Source: an uncultured Oscillibacter sp.
GTDB taxonomy: Bacteria > Bacillota > Clostridia > Oscillospirales > Oscillospiraceae
Length of the DNA: 64,000 nucleotides
Direction: 5' to 3'
Assembly (NCBI GenBank): GCA_947365245.1
Contig: CANAWG010000002.1
Location: forward strand, 220,980 to 284,979
Shown: positions 33,273-44,172 of the stretch, piece after piece
Numbering within the stretch: position 1 is the first letter of the stretch
Layout: each line of letters starts with the position of its first letter
The notes under the pieces: model-generated
What the model saw: only the letters and a program-made list of their open reading frames with translations
Told to the model about the DNA's origin: nothing
Database searches by the model: none
Position numbers and translations under genes: made by a program

Positions 33273-34478
33273 ATGAAGAAGCTATTTGCTCTGCTGCTGA
33301 CACTGGCCATGGTTTTGAGCCTGGCGGCCTGCGGCGGCAATTCCGGCGGCGGCAGCTCCGACGGCGGCTCCGGCGCCTCCGGCGCGAAGGTCATCAAGAT
33401 CGGCATCTACGAGCCCTCTTCCGGCGCCAACGGCGCCGGCGGCAAGAAAGAGGTCCTGGGCATCGAGTACGCCAACACCCAGGTCAGCACCGTTACCATC
33501 GGCGGCGAGGAGTACAGCATCGAGCTGGTGCCCGTGGACAACCAGTCCGAAAACGACAAGGGCGTCTCCGCCGCCCAGCAGCTGGTGAGCTCCGGCGTGG
33601 CCGTGGTTCTGGGCTCTTACGGCTCCGGCGTGTCCATGGCCGCCGCCCCCGTGTTTGAGGAGGCCAAGATCGCCGCCATCGGGTGCTCGTGCACCAACCC
33701 CGGCGTGACCCTGGGCAACCCCTACTACTTCCGGGTGTGCTATCTGGATCCTTTCCAGGGCAGCGTCCTGGCCAACCTTGCCAAGGACGAGTTCGGCGCC
33801 GAGACCGCATACGTGTTCACCGAGCTGGGCGACGACTACTCCGTGGGCCTGGGCGAGTACTTCACCCAGGAATGTGACCGCCTGGGCATCAAGGTGGTGG
33901 CCGATCAGAATCCCCAGGGCAACACCGATATGTCCGGCTTTGTCAACGCCGCCAAGAGCGCCGGCGCGGACGTGATCTTCGCCCCCTGCTCCACCACCGT
34001 GGCCTCTCTGCTGATCGACCAGGCCGCCTCCGCCGGCATTCCCCTGATCGCCGGCGACACCTGGGATGACGCGGTCATCCTCCAGGCCGCCAGCAAGTCC
34101 GGCGCGGACGTCTACTTCTCCACGTTCTACGATGAAGGCGCCTCCGACGCCGCCGCCGCTTTCATGGACGGCTTCAAGGCCTGGCTCAACGCCAACAGCG
34201 ACAAGCTCTCCAACAACGGCGGCAGCGACACGGTCTCCGCCGTGTCCGCCCTGGGCTACGACGCCTACATGGTGGCCGTGGAGGCCATCAAGGCCGCTGA
34301 TTCCGCCGACTCCGACGCCATCGCCCAGGCCCTCTCCGGCGTGACCTACACCGGCGTCACCGGCGACGTGGTGTTCGACGGCGAGGGCGATGTGGACAAG
34401 AACATCATCTTCATCAAGGGCGTGGACACCGAAAAGGGTGAATTCTATTCCGTGAAGGAGCAGGGCCTCGCCCAGTGA
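33273..34478 (+). CDS. livJ: Branched-chain amino-acid ABC transporter, substrate-binding lipoprotein
   Basis: 401 aa. A lipoprotein signal (MKKLFALLLTLAMVLS, lipobox LAAC) and a Gly/Ser-rich spacer are followed by the two-lobed type 1 periplasmic-binding fold (VIKIGIYEPSSGANG; AAQQLVSSGVAVVLGSYGSG). It is anchored outside the membrane and delivers ligand to LivHMGF. ATG 33273 is preferred: GAGGAGG lies 9 bp upstream, while the ATG at 33264 abuts it. The ligand could be Leu/Ile/Val or another small amino acid or amide. It is followed by two strong hairpins before livH. Confidence 0.95.
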   Translation: MKKLFALLLTLAMVLSLAACGGNSGGGSSDGGSGASGAKVIKIGIYEPSSGANGAGGKKEVLGIEYANTQVSTVTIGGEEYSIELVPVDNQSENDKGVSAAQQLVSSGVAVVLGSYGSGVSMAAAPVFEEAKIAAIGCSCTNPGVTLGNPYYFRVCYLDPFQGSVLANLAKDEFGAETAYVFTELGDDYSVGLGEYFTQECDRLGIKVVADQNPQGNTDMSGFVNAAKSAGADVIFAPCSTTVASLLIDQAASAGIPLIAGDTWDDAVILQAASKSGADVYFSTFYDEGASDAAAAFMDGFKAWLNANSDKLSNNGGSDTVSAVSALGYDAYMVAVEAIKAADSADSDAIAQALSGVTYTGVTGDVVFDGEGDVDKNIIFIKGVDTEKGEFYSVKEQGLAQ

Positions 34479-34501
34479 GCCTCCCCGCGGGAGACAGAGT
34501 A

Positions 34502-34597
34502 TACGGCAGCGGGGGCGTTCCCCCCCGCTGCCGTACACGGCGTTTCGCCGCCGGTTTTCCGGAGGGCAGAGTGCGGTCTGCCCTCCGGAAAACCGGC
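34502..34597 (+). other. Two strong hairpins between livJ and livH
   Basis: The first is a 14-bp stem (34502-34515 with 34522-34535). The second is a 21-bp perfect stem (34550-34570 with 34577-34597). Neither has a T-tract, so they are more likely processing or stability stems that set a higher level of livJ than of the membrane genes, a common device in ABC operons. Confidence 0.75.
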
Positions 34598-34623
34598 GAA
34601 ACCAGGAAATAAGGAGAGAGAGG

Positions 34624-35499
34624 ATGGGACAAGTTTTGTCAACCCTGCTGCCAGGCATCTCCGTGGGCGGGCAGTACGCGCTGATCGCCCTGGGCTATAC
34701 GATGGTCTACGGCATCCTGCGCCTGATCAACTTCGCCCACGGCGACATCTTCACGGTGGCGGGCTTTGTGATGTTCTACGCCGTCACCGCCATGCCGGTG
34801 CAGCTGGCCATCCCCTTTACCATCGCGATCACCGTGCTGCTGGGGTTCACGGTGGAGCGGCTGGCCTACAAGCCCCTGCGCTCCGCGCCCCGGATGAGCG
34901 TGATGATCTCCGCCATCGGCGTCAGCTACCTGCTGCAAAACCTCATGTGGTATATCACCGGCGGACAGCCCCAGCAGTACCCGGTGATCCCCTGGATCTC
35001 CGACAGCATCTCCGTCTTCGGCGCGGAGACCAAGCGGGTCACCGTCATCACCCCCATCCTCACCATCGTGCTGATTCTGGCCCTGGTGGCCCTCATCAAA
35101 AAGACCCGCATCGGCATGGCCATGCGGGCGGCCTCCCGGGACTTTGAGACCGCCCGTCTCATGGGAATCAAGATCAACAGCGTCATCTCTTTCACCTTTA
35201 TCATCGGCTCTTTCCTGGCGGCGGTGGGCTCGTTCCTCTTTTTTAGCAACTACTCCACCGTCTCCCCCACCGTGGGCACCATGCCGGGCCTGAAGGCCTT
35301 TGTGGCGGCGGTGTTCGGCGGGATCGGCTCCATTCCCGGCGCCGTGGTGGGCGGCTTTATCATCGGTATCTGTGAGAATATCATCCGGGGCCTGGGCTAC
35401 TCCACTTTCAGCGACGCGTTTACGTTCGCGCTGCTGATCGTGGTGCTGTTTGTAAAGCCCACGGGCCTCTTCGGAGAGAAGCTGGAGGAGAAGGTGTGA
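34624..35499 (+). CDS. livH: Branched-chain amino-acid ABC transporter permease LivH
   Basis: 291 aa with about eight membrane helices. It has the LivH opening (GQYALIALGYTMVYGILRLINFAHGDIF) and the ATPase-contact region near RAASRDFETARLMGIKINSVI. AAGGAG precedes the ATG by about 8 bp. It ends 2 bp before livM, and forms the channel with LivM. Confidence 0.96.
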   Translation: MGQVLSTLLPGISVGGQYALIALGYTMVYGILRLINFAHGDIFTVAGFVMFYAVTAMPVQLAIPFTIAITVLLGFTVERLAYKPLRSAPRMSVMISAIGVSYLLQNLMWYITGGQPQQYPVIPWISDSISVFGAETKRVTVITPILTIVLILALVALIKKTRIGMAMRAASRDFETARLMGIKINSVISFTFIIGSFLAAVGSFLFFSNYSTVSPTVGTMPGLKAFVAAVFGGIGSIPGAVVGGFIIGICENIIRGLGYSTFSDAFTFALLIVVLFVKPTGLFGEKLEEKV

Positions 35500-35501
35500 G
35501 G

Positions 35502-36620
35502 ATGGAAACGAAACGCGACAAGACGATTTTCTGGGGCCTGGTCCTCATTGCGGCGTTTTCCGTGCTGTCTCTGGGGGCGGAGGCCGCCGCCGGGGCCACC
35601 GGCCAGACGCTTTTGATGACGGTTTTGAAAAAGGGCACCGTCTACGCCCTGCTGGCGGTGTCCATGAACCTGCTGAACGGCTTTACGGGCCTCTTTTCCC
35701 TGGGTCAGGCGGGATTCATGCTGATCGGCGCCTATACCTACGCCATTTTGACCATCCCCGTGGCCAAGCGGGCCGGGGTCTACCAGTACTACGACGGCGG
35801 CATCGTCCAGTTCTCCATTCCGGAGGCGTTCTCCGGCGTGTTGGGCGATCTGGTGGGCGGCGTCGTCGGAATGGTGGTCACGCTGGTGATCTGCGGCCTG
35901 CTGGCGGCTTTCTTCGGCTGGCTCATCGGTCTGCCGGTGCTGCGGCTCAAGAGCGACTATCTGGCCATCGCCACGCTGGGCTTCGCGGAGATTATCCGCA
36001 CTTTCATCCAGTACGAGAGCTTCGCGCCCCTCACCAATGGCTCCAACACCCTGCGCCAGTATCCCACCTTCAAGCACCTCTACCCCTACGTCATCATTGT
36101 GGGCCTGTGCATTCTGGGCATCGTGCTGCTGGTGAACTCCACCTACGGCCGGGCGTTCAAGGCCATACGGGACGACGAGATCGCCGCCGAGGCCATGGGC
36201 ATCAACCTGGCAAAGCACAAGATGCTCTCTTTCATCATCAGCTCTTTCTTCGCGGGGCTGGGCGGGGGTCTCTTGGCCATGTATATGAGCAGCGTCCAGG
36301 CAAAGGGGTTCACCGTGGCCATGACCTACGAGATCTTGCTGATGGTGGTCATCGGCGGGATCGGCTCCATCAGCGGCAGCATCATCGCCTCCTATCTCTT
36401 CATCGGGTGCAGCGAGTGGTGGCTGCGGTTTCTGGATGACCCCGGCAATAACCCGGGCAATCTCAAGCTGCTGGCCCCCGGCTTCCGGATGGTGGTCTTC
36501 TCCGTCTTCATCATGATCGTGGTGCTGTTCTTCCGCCGCGGACTCATGGGGGAGAAAGAGCTCCCGGATCTCCTCCGGAGAAAACCGAGGAAAGCAGGGA
36601 AGGAGGCCGCCGGAAAATGA
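35502..36620 (+). CDS. livM: Branched-chain amino-acid ABC transporter permease LivM
   Basis: 372 aa, multi-pass. Family segments include LAVSMNLLNGFTGLFSLGQAGF and the coupling-helix region AIRDDEIAAEAMGINLAKHKM. ATG 35502 has GGAGAAGG about 8 bp upstream. A GTG at 35496 overlaps the livH stop and is less likely. Its 3' end overlaps livG by 4 bp. Confidence 0.96.
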   Translation: METKRDKTIFWGLVLIAAFSVLSLGAEAAAGATGQTLLMTVLKKGTVYALLAVSMNLLNGFTGLFSLGQAGFMLIGAYTYAILTIPVAKRAGVYQYYDGGIVQFSIPEAFSGVLGDLVGGVVGMVVTLVICGLLAAFFGWLIGLPVLRLKSDYLAIATLGFAEIIRTFIQYESFAPLTNGSNTLRQYPTFKHLYPYVIIVGLCILGIVLLVNSTYGRAFKAIRDDEIAAEAMGINLAKHKMLSFIISSFFAGLGGGLLAMYMSSVQAKGFTVAMTYEILLMVVIGGIGSISGSIIASYLFIGCSEWWLRFLDDPGNNPGNLKLLAPGFRMVVFSVFIMIVVLFFRRGLMGEKELPDLLRRKPRKAGKEAAGK

Positions 36621-37459
36621 GCGAGAACGTGCTGAAGATCGAGAACGTCACCATGCAGTTCGGCGGCGTGGTGGCCGTGGACAACATGAACCTGGAGATC
36701 AATCAGGGGGAGATCGTGGCCCTTATCGGCCCCAACGGCGCCGGCAAGACCACCGCTTTCAACGTGGTCACAGGCGTCTACCAGCCCACCAACGGCGCGG
36801 TGTGGTTCCAGGGGGAGAAGATCGTGGAAAACCACCCCCAGGGCAAAATGAAGCAGCAGTACAAGGGCCAGCACGCCGGGGAGTACACCGGCGTCCGCGC
36901 CCCCGCCCCCGACGCCATCACCAAGCTGGGCATGGCCCGCACGTTCCAGAACATCCGGCTGTGGAAGTCCCAGACGGTGTTTGACAACGTGCTCATCGCC
37001 AAGCACTGCCGGACCCACAGCAATTTCCTCTCCGCCGCCCTGCGCCTGAACCACAAGGAGGAGCGGGCCCAGCGGCGGCACGTGGAGGAGCTTTTGGAGC
37101 TGGTGGGCCTTGCGGATGTGAAAGACGAGCTGGCCACCTCCCTGCCCTACGGCAAGCAGCGGCGGCTGGAGATCGCCCGGGCATTGGCCACGGAGCCGAA
37201 ACTGCTGCTGCTGGACGAGCCGGCGGCGGGCATGAACCCCCAGGAGACGGGCGAGCTGACGGCCTTTATCGGTGAGATCCGCTCCAGGCTGGGGCTGACC
37301 ATATTCCTGATCGAGCACCACATGGACCTGGTCATGGACATCTCCGACCGGATCTACGTCCTGGACTTCGGCGAGCTGATTGCCCAGGGGACCCCGGCGG
37401 AGATCCAGAACAATCAGCGCGTCATTGACGCCTATCTGGGGGTGGCCGAGGATGCTTAA
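36617..37459 (+). CDS. livG: Branched-chain amino-acid ABC transporter ATPase LivG
   Basis: 280 aa. Walker A GPNGAGKTT, the LivG-type insert, the signature region (here LPYGKQRRLEIARAL, the usual LivG replacement for LSGGQ), Walker B LLLDEPAAGMNP and switch His in IEHHMD. It overlaps livM by 4 bp and livF by 8 bp. Confidence 0.97.
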   Translation: MSENVLKIENVTMQFGGVVAVDNMNLEINQGEIVALIGPNGAGKTTAFNVVTGVYQPTNGAVWFQGEKIVENHPQGKMKQQYKGQHAGEYTGVRAPAPDAITKLGMARTFQNIRLWKSQTVFDNVLIAKHCRTHSNFLSAALRLNHKEERAQRRHVEELLELVGLADVKDELATSLPYGKQRRLEIARALATEPKLLLLDEPAAGMNPQETGELTAFIGEIRSRLGLTIFLIEHHMDLVMDISDRIYVLDFGELIAQGTPAEIQNNQRVIDAYLGVAEDA

Positions 37460-38165
37460 AATTGAGAATCTCCACGTGGCCTACGGCGGCATCCAGGCCC
37501 TCCGCGGCATCTCCCTGGAGGTGCCCGACGGGAAGATCGTCACCCTCATCGGGGCCAACGGCGCGGGGAAGTCCACCACCCTCCGGACCATCACGGGCCT
37601 GGTGAAGGCCCAGTCCGGCTCCATCCAGTGGAACGGCGGGGAGCTGCTGGGGAAATCCACGGATCAGATCATCAGCGCCGGCATTGCCATGAGCCCCGAG
37701 GGGCGCCGGGTGTTCCCGGACCTGACGGTGCTGGAGAACCTGAAGCTGGGAGCCTATCTTCGGCGGAACAAGGCGGAGATCGCAAAGGACCTCCAGTGGG
37801 TCTACGACCTCTTCCCCCGGCTGAAGGAGCGGGACTGGCAGCTGGCCGGAACCCTCTCCGGCGGCGAGCAGCAGATGCTGGCCGTGGGCCGGGCGCTGAT
37901 GAGCCGCCCGAAGCTCCTCTTGATGGATGAGCCCTCTCTGGGCCTGGCTCCCCTGGTGGTGCAGGACATCTTCTCCATCATCGGCGAGATCAACCGCCAG
38001 GGCGTCACCATTTTGCTCATCGAGCAAAACGCCAATATGGCGCTGAAAATCGCGGACCTTGCCTACGTGCTGGAGACCGGCAGCATCACCATGCGCGGCA
38101 CCGGCGCGGAGCTGCTGGCCGACGAGAAAGTGAAAGAGGCGTACCTGGGCAAGCACAGGGGCTGA
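37452..38165 (+). CDS. livF: Branched-chain amino-acid ABC transporter ATPase LivF
   Basis: 237 aa, standard size. Walker A GANGAGKST, signature LSGGEQQMLAVGRALM, Walker B LLMDEPSLGLAP, and EQNA in the switch region, all as in LivF. It starts at ATG 37452 inside livG (GAGG just upstream) and is the last gene of the operon, before a strong terminator. Confidence 0.97.
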   Translation: MLKIENLHVAYGGIQALRGISLEVPDGKIVTLIGANGAGKSTTLRTITGLVKAQSGSIQWNGGELLGKSTDQIISAGIAMSPEGRRVFPDLTVLENLKLGAYLRRNKAEIAKDLQWVYDLFPRLKERDWQLAGTLSGGEQQMLAVGRALMSRPKLLLMDEPSLGLAPLVVQDIFSIIGEINRQGVTILLIEQNANMALKIADLAYVLETGSITMRGTGAELLADEKVKEAYLGKHRG

Positions 38166-38175
38166 CATCAGGATA

Positions 38176-38212
38176 AAAAAACGGGAAAGAGCTGTGCTCT
38201 TTCCCGTTTTTT
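38176..38212. terminator. Bidirectional terminator
   Basis: A 17-bp stem (38176-38192 with 38196-38212) with A6/T6 ends. It serves livF and the convergent gene at 38220. Confidence 0.92.
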
Positions 38213-38219
38213 CCGTATT

Positions 38220-38933
38220 CTACGCCAGCATATCCAGTCCCGCCGCCTCCGGGACCGGCGTCTCCGGCTCCGGTGCGGCCATCACCGCCTGGGCGGCGGC
38301 GTACTGCTGCGCGGCCACCCCCGTGGAGACCCCCGCCGTGGAGGCGCTGAGCTCCTGTAATTGGGTCCGCAGCTCCAGCCTTGCGGCGGAGAGCTGCTCC
38401 TGTGTCCGATTGTCCATCTCTGCCTCCCGGATATAGCCAGATTCCCGGATGCTCCGCAGCGCCCGGGTGCGGGCGAGCTCCTGCCGGAGTCGGGCGGCCT
38501 TCTGGCGGTTTTCCTCCTCCAGGGCCTTTTTGCGCCGCGTCTCCGTCAGTTTTTCCCGCTGGATGTCCCGCTGTTTCTTCCCCGCCCGGCGGACGGCCTT
38601 TTGCAGCTGCCGGATGGACGCCTGGATGCGTTCTTTGTTGTCCGGATCGCTGCGCAGGGCGGACTGCAGCTGGGCGATCTTCCGCCGGGCGTAGCCGGAG
38701 GCGGCGGTGACCTCCCCGGGGGTCCTGGCCCGGGCCAGCTTGGCGTAGGCCAGCATGGGGGCGTCCCCGTAGCGGGTGTTCCTGGGGGCCTTGAACTGCT
38801 CTCTCCGCGCCTCCGCCTTCTCTCTGGCGTCCCGCATCATCTCGTAGACGCTCTTGGTCTCCCGTTGGGTGGAGGCGGCATAGTCCTGCTGCCGGGTCGG
38901 ACCGGCGGCGCCGATCCCGCTGGAAGAAGCCAT
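38220..38933 (-). CDS. Charged coiled-coil protein of unknown function
   Basis: 237 aa, no signal peptide or membrane segment. Residues ~25-190 are rich in Arg, Lys, Glu and Gln, with heptad-like helix (KAVRRAGKKQRDIQREKL, ALEEENRQKAARLRQELAR). The last 50 residues are Ala/Pro-rich. The ATG has GAGGAGGG 7 bp upstream and the gene ends at a good terminator, so it is real. I do not recognise a family. A short VSTGVAAQQYAAAQAV tail and an Ala/Ser-rich start resemble flexible ends of scaffold proteins. It is convergent to livF. Confidence 0.7.
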   Translation of the reverse strand: MASSSGIGAAGPTRQQDYAASTQRETKSVYEMMRDAREKAEARREQFKAPRNTRYGDAPMLAYAKLARARTPGEVTAASGYARRKIAQLQSALRSDPDNKERIQASIRQLQKAVRRAGKKQRDIQREKLTETRRKKALEEENRQKAARLRQELARTRALRSIRESGYIREAEMDNRTQEQLSAARLELRTQLQELSASTAGVSTGVAAQQYAAAQAVMAAPEPETPVPEAAGLDMLA

Positions 38934-39065
38934 GGCCGTCCCTCCTCTCTGCCCTTTCCGCCTATACGGAGTATATCGGCAGAAACGGGGAAAAGGGAAA
39001 TACCTCCGGTGAAAATTGGATGGAGTCTCCGGAATTTTTGTGAGATCCGTCAACAGACGGAGCTG

Positions 39066-41165
<2,100 letters not shown>

Positions 41166-41193
41166 AATATCTCCTCCGTTCTTGGGCCGGGGC

Positions 41194-41805
41194 TCACAGG
41201 TCCCGGATCAGGTCCTTGACAATGCGGGCGGTCATGCCCCAGATCACGCGCCCCTCATAGCGCCAGGAGGGCACCTCCACCGCCCCGCGGCTCCAGGCGT
41301 AGTCCCGGGGGACGCCCGCTGCCTCGTAGGGGAAGTCCTCCGGCAATTGGGGGACCAGCTGGTAGCGGGCCAGCACCGGCGGCGTACGCCGGAAAAAGTC
41401 CAGGGGGACCGTAAAGGCCTCCGCCACCTCCGCCGGGGAGGGACGCATCCGGGCAAGGCCCCACCGGGACACCACCCCCACCACCGGGTACAGCAAAAAG
41501 CTCCGCTGGCTGCATATAAAGTCCGACGGTCCCAGCAGCTCGATCTCCCCCTTGGGGATGGAGAGCTCCTCCTCCGTCTCCCGCAGGGCGCAGCTCTCCG
41601 GCGTCTCCCCCGCCTCCATGCGCCCGCCGGGGAAGCACACCTCGCCCCCCTGGCGCAGCGCCGCCGCCCGGGTCTCAAACAGCAGCTCCGGGCCCGGGGG
41701 CGTCTCCAGCAGGGGGACCAGCACGGCATAGCTCCGCTCCGCCCCCAGAAGCCCCGGCACATGGCCGCCGTACCGGCGGCGCAGGGCGTCCACGGCCCCG
41801 GTCAC
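41194..41805 (-). CDS. NUDIX hydrolase (CoA-pyrophosphatase type)
   Basis: 203 aa. The Nudix box GRMEAGETPESCALRETEEEL matches GX5EX7REUXEEXGU at about residues 58-80, preceded by GGEVCFPG, the CoA-diphosphatase (NudL/YeaB) style of opening. It probably hydrolyses CoA or related nucleoside diphosphates. The start overlaps the upstream lipid kinase gene by 4 bp (ATGA), so the two are coupled. The substrate is inferred from the family only. Confidence 0.88.
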   Translation of the reverse strand: MTGAVDALRRRYGGHVPGLLGAERSYAVLVPLLETPPGPELLFETRAAALRQGGEVCFPGGRMEAGETPESCALRETEEELSIPKGEIELLGPSDFICSQRSFLLYPVVGVVSRWGLARMRPSPAEVAEAFTVPLDFFRRTPPVLARYQLVPQLPEDFPYEAAGVPRDYAWSRGAVEVPSWRYEGRVIWGMTARIVKDLIRDL

Positions 41806-42692
41806 AGCAGCATCTCCAGGGCCTGGCGGCGGTTTTCAATGTCCACCACCGGCAGGCTGGGGGCGTACTCCCCGTCCAGGGACCAGGGCAGGTCCTCCTC
41901 CGTCTCCAGGTGGATGGAGGATACGTGCCGGAGCACCAGACCCTCCCTGTCATACTCCTGGTTTAAAAGCGCCACCACCAGGTTCTGGAGGTCCGCGGCG
42001 GTGCGGGGGTTGGGAATCAGCAGCAGCTCAAATTTCCCGTCGTCCAGCACCACCCGTTCCGGGTCCAGCTTCATGAGACCTCCGATGGAGGTGGAGTTGC
42101 AGACCGCGCCGAAGAGGTACTCCCCGTCCAGCGTCTCGCCGTCGGCGGTGAGCTTGATCCGATAGGGCCGCAGGCTGCCCACGTCCTTCATGCCCTCCAG
42201 AATATAGGCGAAGTGGCCCAGGGCGTTCTTGGCGGCCTGAGTGGCGGTGTAGGAGGTGCGGGTAAAGGCCCCGAAGGAGGCCACATATACAAAGTACCGC
42301 TCGTTCCAGCGCCCCACGTCCAGCTTCCGGGGAACGGCGGCCGTCATGGCCGCCGCGGCCTCCTGGGGCTTTGACGGCAGACGCAGACTGGAGGCGAAGT
42401 CGTTGGTGCTGCCCTGGGGCAGATAGCCCAGCAGAGGGGGGTGCTCCAGGGACATCAATCCGCTGACCACCTCGTTCAGCGTTCCGTCGCCCCCCACTGC
42501 GGCCACCGCGTCATAGACGCCGCCGGCGGCCGCCGCGGCGGCTGCCGCGTCTCCGGGCTCCGGCGTGGTGTTGTGGATGGAAAGGAGATAGCCGGCCTGG
42601 GAAAAGATCGCCGCCGCGTCGTACAACGGCCCCCGGGACTTGCTGCGCCCGGCCTTGGGATTGACGATCATCAGCAGTTTTTTTGCTTCCAT
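41802..42692 (-). CDS. Diacylglycerol/lipid kinase (DagK/YegS family)
   Basis: 296 aa. It opens KLLMIVNPKAGRSKS and has the nucleotide motif GGDGTLNEVVSGL and the LGYLPQGSTNDFASSL block of the DAGK catalytic domain, then the YegS-type C-terminal domain with SLDGEYAP. It phosphorylates diacylglycerol or a similar lipid at the membrane face. ATG 42692 lies 13 bp from AGGAGG, a long gap; an ATT two codons upstream would be better spaced, but ATG is kept. It is divergent from the AI-2E-family gene, sharing a -35 hexamer. Confidence 0.93.
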   Translation of the reverse strand: MEAKKLLMIVNPKAGRSKSRGPLYDAAAIFSQAGYLLSIHNTTPEPGDAAAAAAAAGGVYDAVAAVGGDGTLNEVVSGLMSLEHPPLLGYLPQGSTNDFASSLRLPSKPQEAAAAMTAAVPRKLDVGRWNERYFVYVASFGAFTRTSYTATQAAKNALGHFAYILEGMKDVGSLRPYRIKLTADGETLDGEYLFGAVCNSTSIGGLMKLDPERVVLDDGKFELLLIPNPRTAADLQNLVVALLNQEYDREGLVLRHVSSIHLETEEDLPWSLDGEYAPSLPVVDIENRRQALEMLL

Positions 42693-42742
42693 ATCAATTG
42701 CAGCGCCTCCTGACGCAAATACTGTTTCGAGGATGCAAAAGC

Positions 42743-42771
42743 AGTATACCACAGGAAAATCAGGATTGCAA
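42743..42771 (-). promoter_or_regulatory. Lipid kinase operon promoter
   Basis: On the minus strand TTGCAA (42766-42771), 17 bp, TATACT (42743-42748). The -35 hexamer is the same 6 bp used by the divergent promoter. Confidence 0.7.
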
Positions 42772-42794
42772 TTCCCCTGCCCGGCGTGTAAAAT
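42766..42794 (+). promoter_or_regulatory. Promoter of the AI-2E-family permease gene
   Basis: TTGCAA (42766-42771, palindromic), 17 bp, TAAAAT (42789-42794). Confidence 0.7.
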
Positions 42795-42828
42795 AGAGGA
42801 GAGACCAAAGAGAGGAGGGCCTTGTCCC

Positions 42829-44103
42829 ATGAACCGGAAAAGCGCCCATGTCAAATACGGCGTCACGGCCTTTTTGACCGTCGGGGCCATCCTGCTCTTC
42901 TACGACACGTTTTTCGGCCGCCGCTGGCTGCCGGGCGTCTGGGGGCAGCTGATGGAGGCCGTCCGGCCCATTCTCTACGGCGCGTTCATCGCCTATCTCC
43001 TGGCGCCGGTGGTGAACTTTTTCGAGGACAGGCTCTTTTCCGCCCAGGTCCGCAGGGCCCGGGAGAAAGGCCGCTTCGCCGCCCCCGCCGTCCGGGCGGC
43101 CAGCCTGCTGATGACATGGCTTGTGGTGTGCCTGATGGTCTACATCCTGGCCTCGGTGCTGCTGCCGGAGCTCTACAAGAGCGTCCTCCAGCTCATCAGC
43201 AACGTGGAGAACTACTACAATACCATCGCCGGCTGGGTGGAGACGCTGCTGGCCACCTACCCCGACGTGGAGAACCTGGTGGTGGAGCAGATCAATCTCT
43301 ACTATCAGGACATCACCGGCTGGCTGGGCGCCAACAACGTGGCCGACTGGCTCCAAAAGGCCCTCTCCCAGGCCCAGACGGTGATGAGCGTGGCCGCCGG
43401 CAGCGTGGTGGGGCTGGTGAACTTTCTGAAGAATCTGCTGGTGGGCGTCATCGTCTCCGTCTACCTGCTGGCCGCCAAGGAGTACTGCGCCGCGTTCGCC
43501 CGGCGGACGGTGTGCGGACTGTTCTCCCGGAACAACGCCGTCTGGGTGCTGCGGGGCGTCCACCGGGCGGACGTCATCTTCTCCGGCTTCGTCCGGGGCA
43601 AGCTCCTGGACTCCCTGATCATCGGCATATTGTGCTTCATCTGCTGCTCCATTTTGAAGTTTCCCTATACGCCCCTGGTGTCCGTCATCGTGGGAATCAC
43701 CAACGTCATCCCTTTCTTCGGCCCCTTCCTGGGGGCCGTGCCCAGCGTCTTTTTGATCCTGCTGGTATCCCCCGTCAAAGCGCTGTACTTTCTGCTCTTC
43801 ATCCTGGTGCTCCAGCAGGTGGACGGCAACGTCATCGGCCCTAAGATCCTGGGGGACACCACGGGCCTGAGCAGCCTGTGGGTCATCATCGCCATTTTGA
43901 TCGGCGGCAGCTTCTTCGGCCTGCCGGGGATGTTCTTCGGCGTGCCGGTGTGCGCCTGCCTCTACAGCCTCTTTACGTTCCTGGTGGACACGCGGCTGAA
44001 AAAGAAGCGCCTGCCCCTGGAGGTAAAGGCCTACGACGGCGCCGTGCCGGACCCGGAGGCGGCGCCCGCCGTCCCGGAGCGTCCGGAGGACGATGCGGGG
44101 TGA
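42829..44103 (+). CDS. AI-2E/PerM family transporter
   Basis: 424 aa with about eight hydrophobic helices: a pair near the start (GVTAFLTVGAILLFYDTF; RPILYGAFIAYLLAPVVNFFE), a long extracytoplasmic stretch, and C-terminal helices with the family block TNVIPFFGPFLGAVPS and DGNVIGPKILGDTTGLSSLWVI. The family includes TqsA (AI-2 export), sodium/proton antiporters and PerM proteins, so the substrate is open. ATG 42829 has GAGGAGG 9 bp upstream. It is monocistronic by context. Confidence 0.92.
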   Translation: MNRKSAHVKYGVTAFLTVGAILLFYDTFFGRRWLPGVWGQLMEAVRPILYGAFIAYLLAPVVNFFEDRLFSAQVRRAREKGRFAAPAVRAASLLMTWLVVCLMVYILASVLLPELYKSVLQLISNVENYYNTIAGWVETLLATYPDVENLVVEQINLYYQDITGWLGANNVADWLQKALSQAQTVMSVAAGSVVGLVNFLKNLLVGVIVSVYLLAAKEYCAAFARRTVCGLFSRNNAVWVLRGVHRADVIFSGFVRGKLLDSLIIGILCFICCSILKFPYTPLVSVIVGITNVIPFFGPFLGAVPSVFLILLVSPVKALYFLLFILVLQQVDGNVIGPKILGDTTGLSSLWVIIAILIGGSFFGLPGMFFGVPVCACLYSLFTFLVDTRLKKKRLPLEVKAYDGAVPDPEAAPAVPERPEDDAG

Positions 44104-44137
44104 CGGGGAGGCCGCCGGAGCGGGGAAGAAAAAAGGG

Positions 44138-44166
44138 TTGCAATCGGGCGGCCCATCGTGTACAAT
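44138..44166 (+). promoter_or_regulatory. Promoter of the peptide/nickel ABC operon
   Basis: TTGCAA (44138-44143), 17 bp, TACAAT (44161-44166). The -10 overlaps the left arm of a 9-bp perfect inverted repeat, AATACAGCC (44164-44172) with GGCTGTATT (44207-44215). That repeat could be an operator or the end of the preceding gene. Confidence 0.65.
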
Positions 44167-44172
44167 ACAGCC

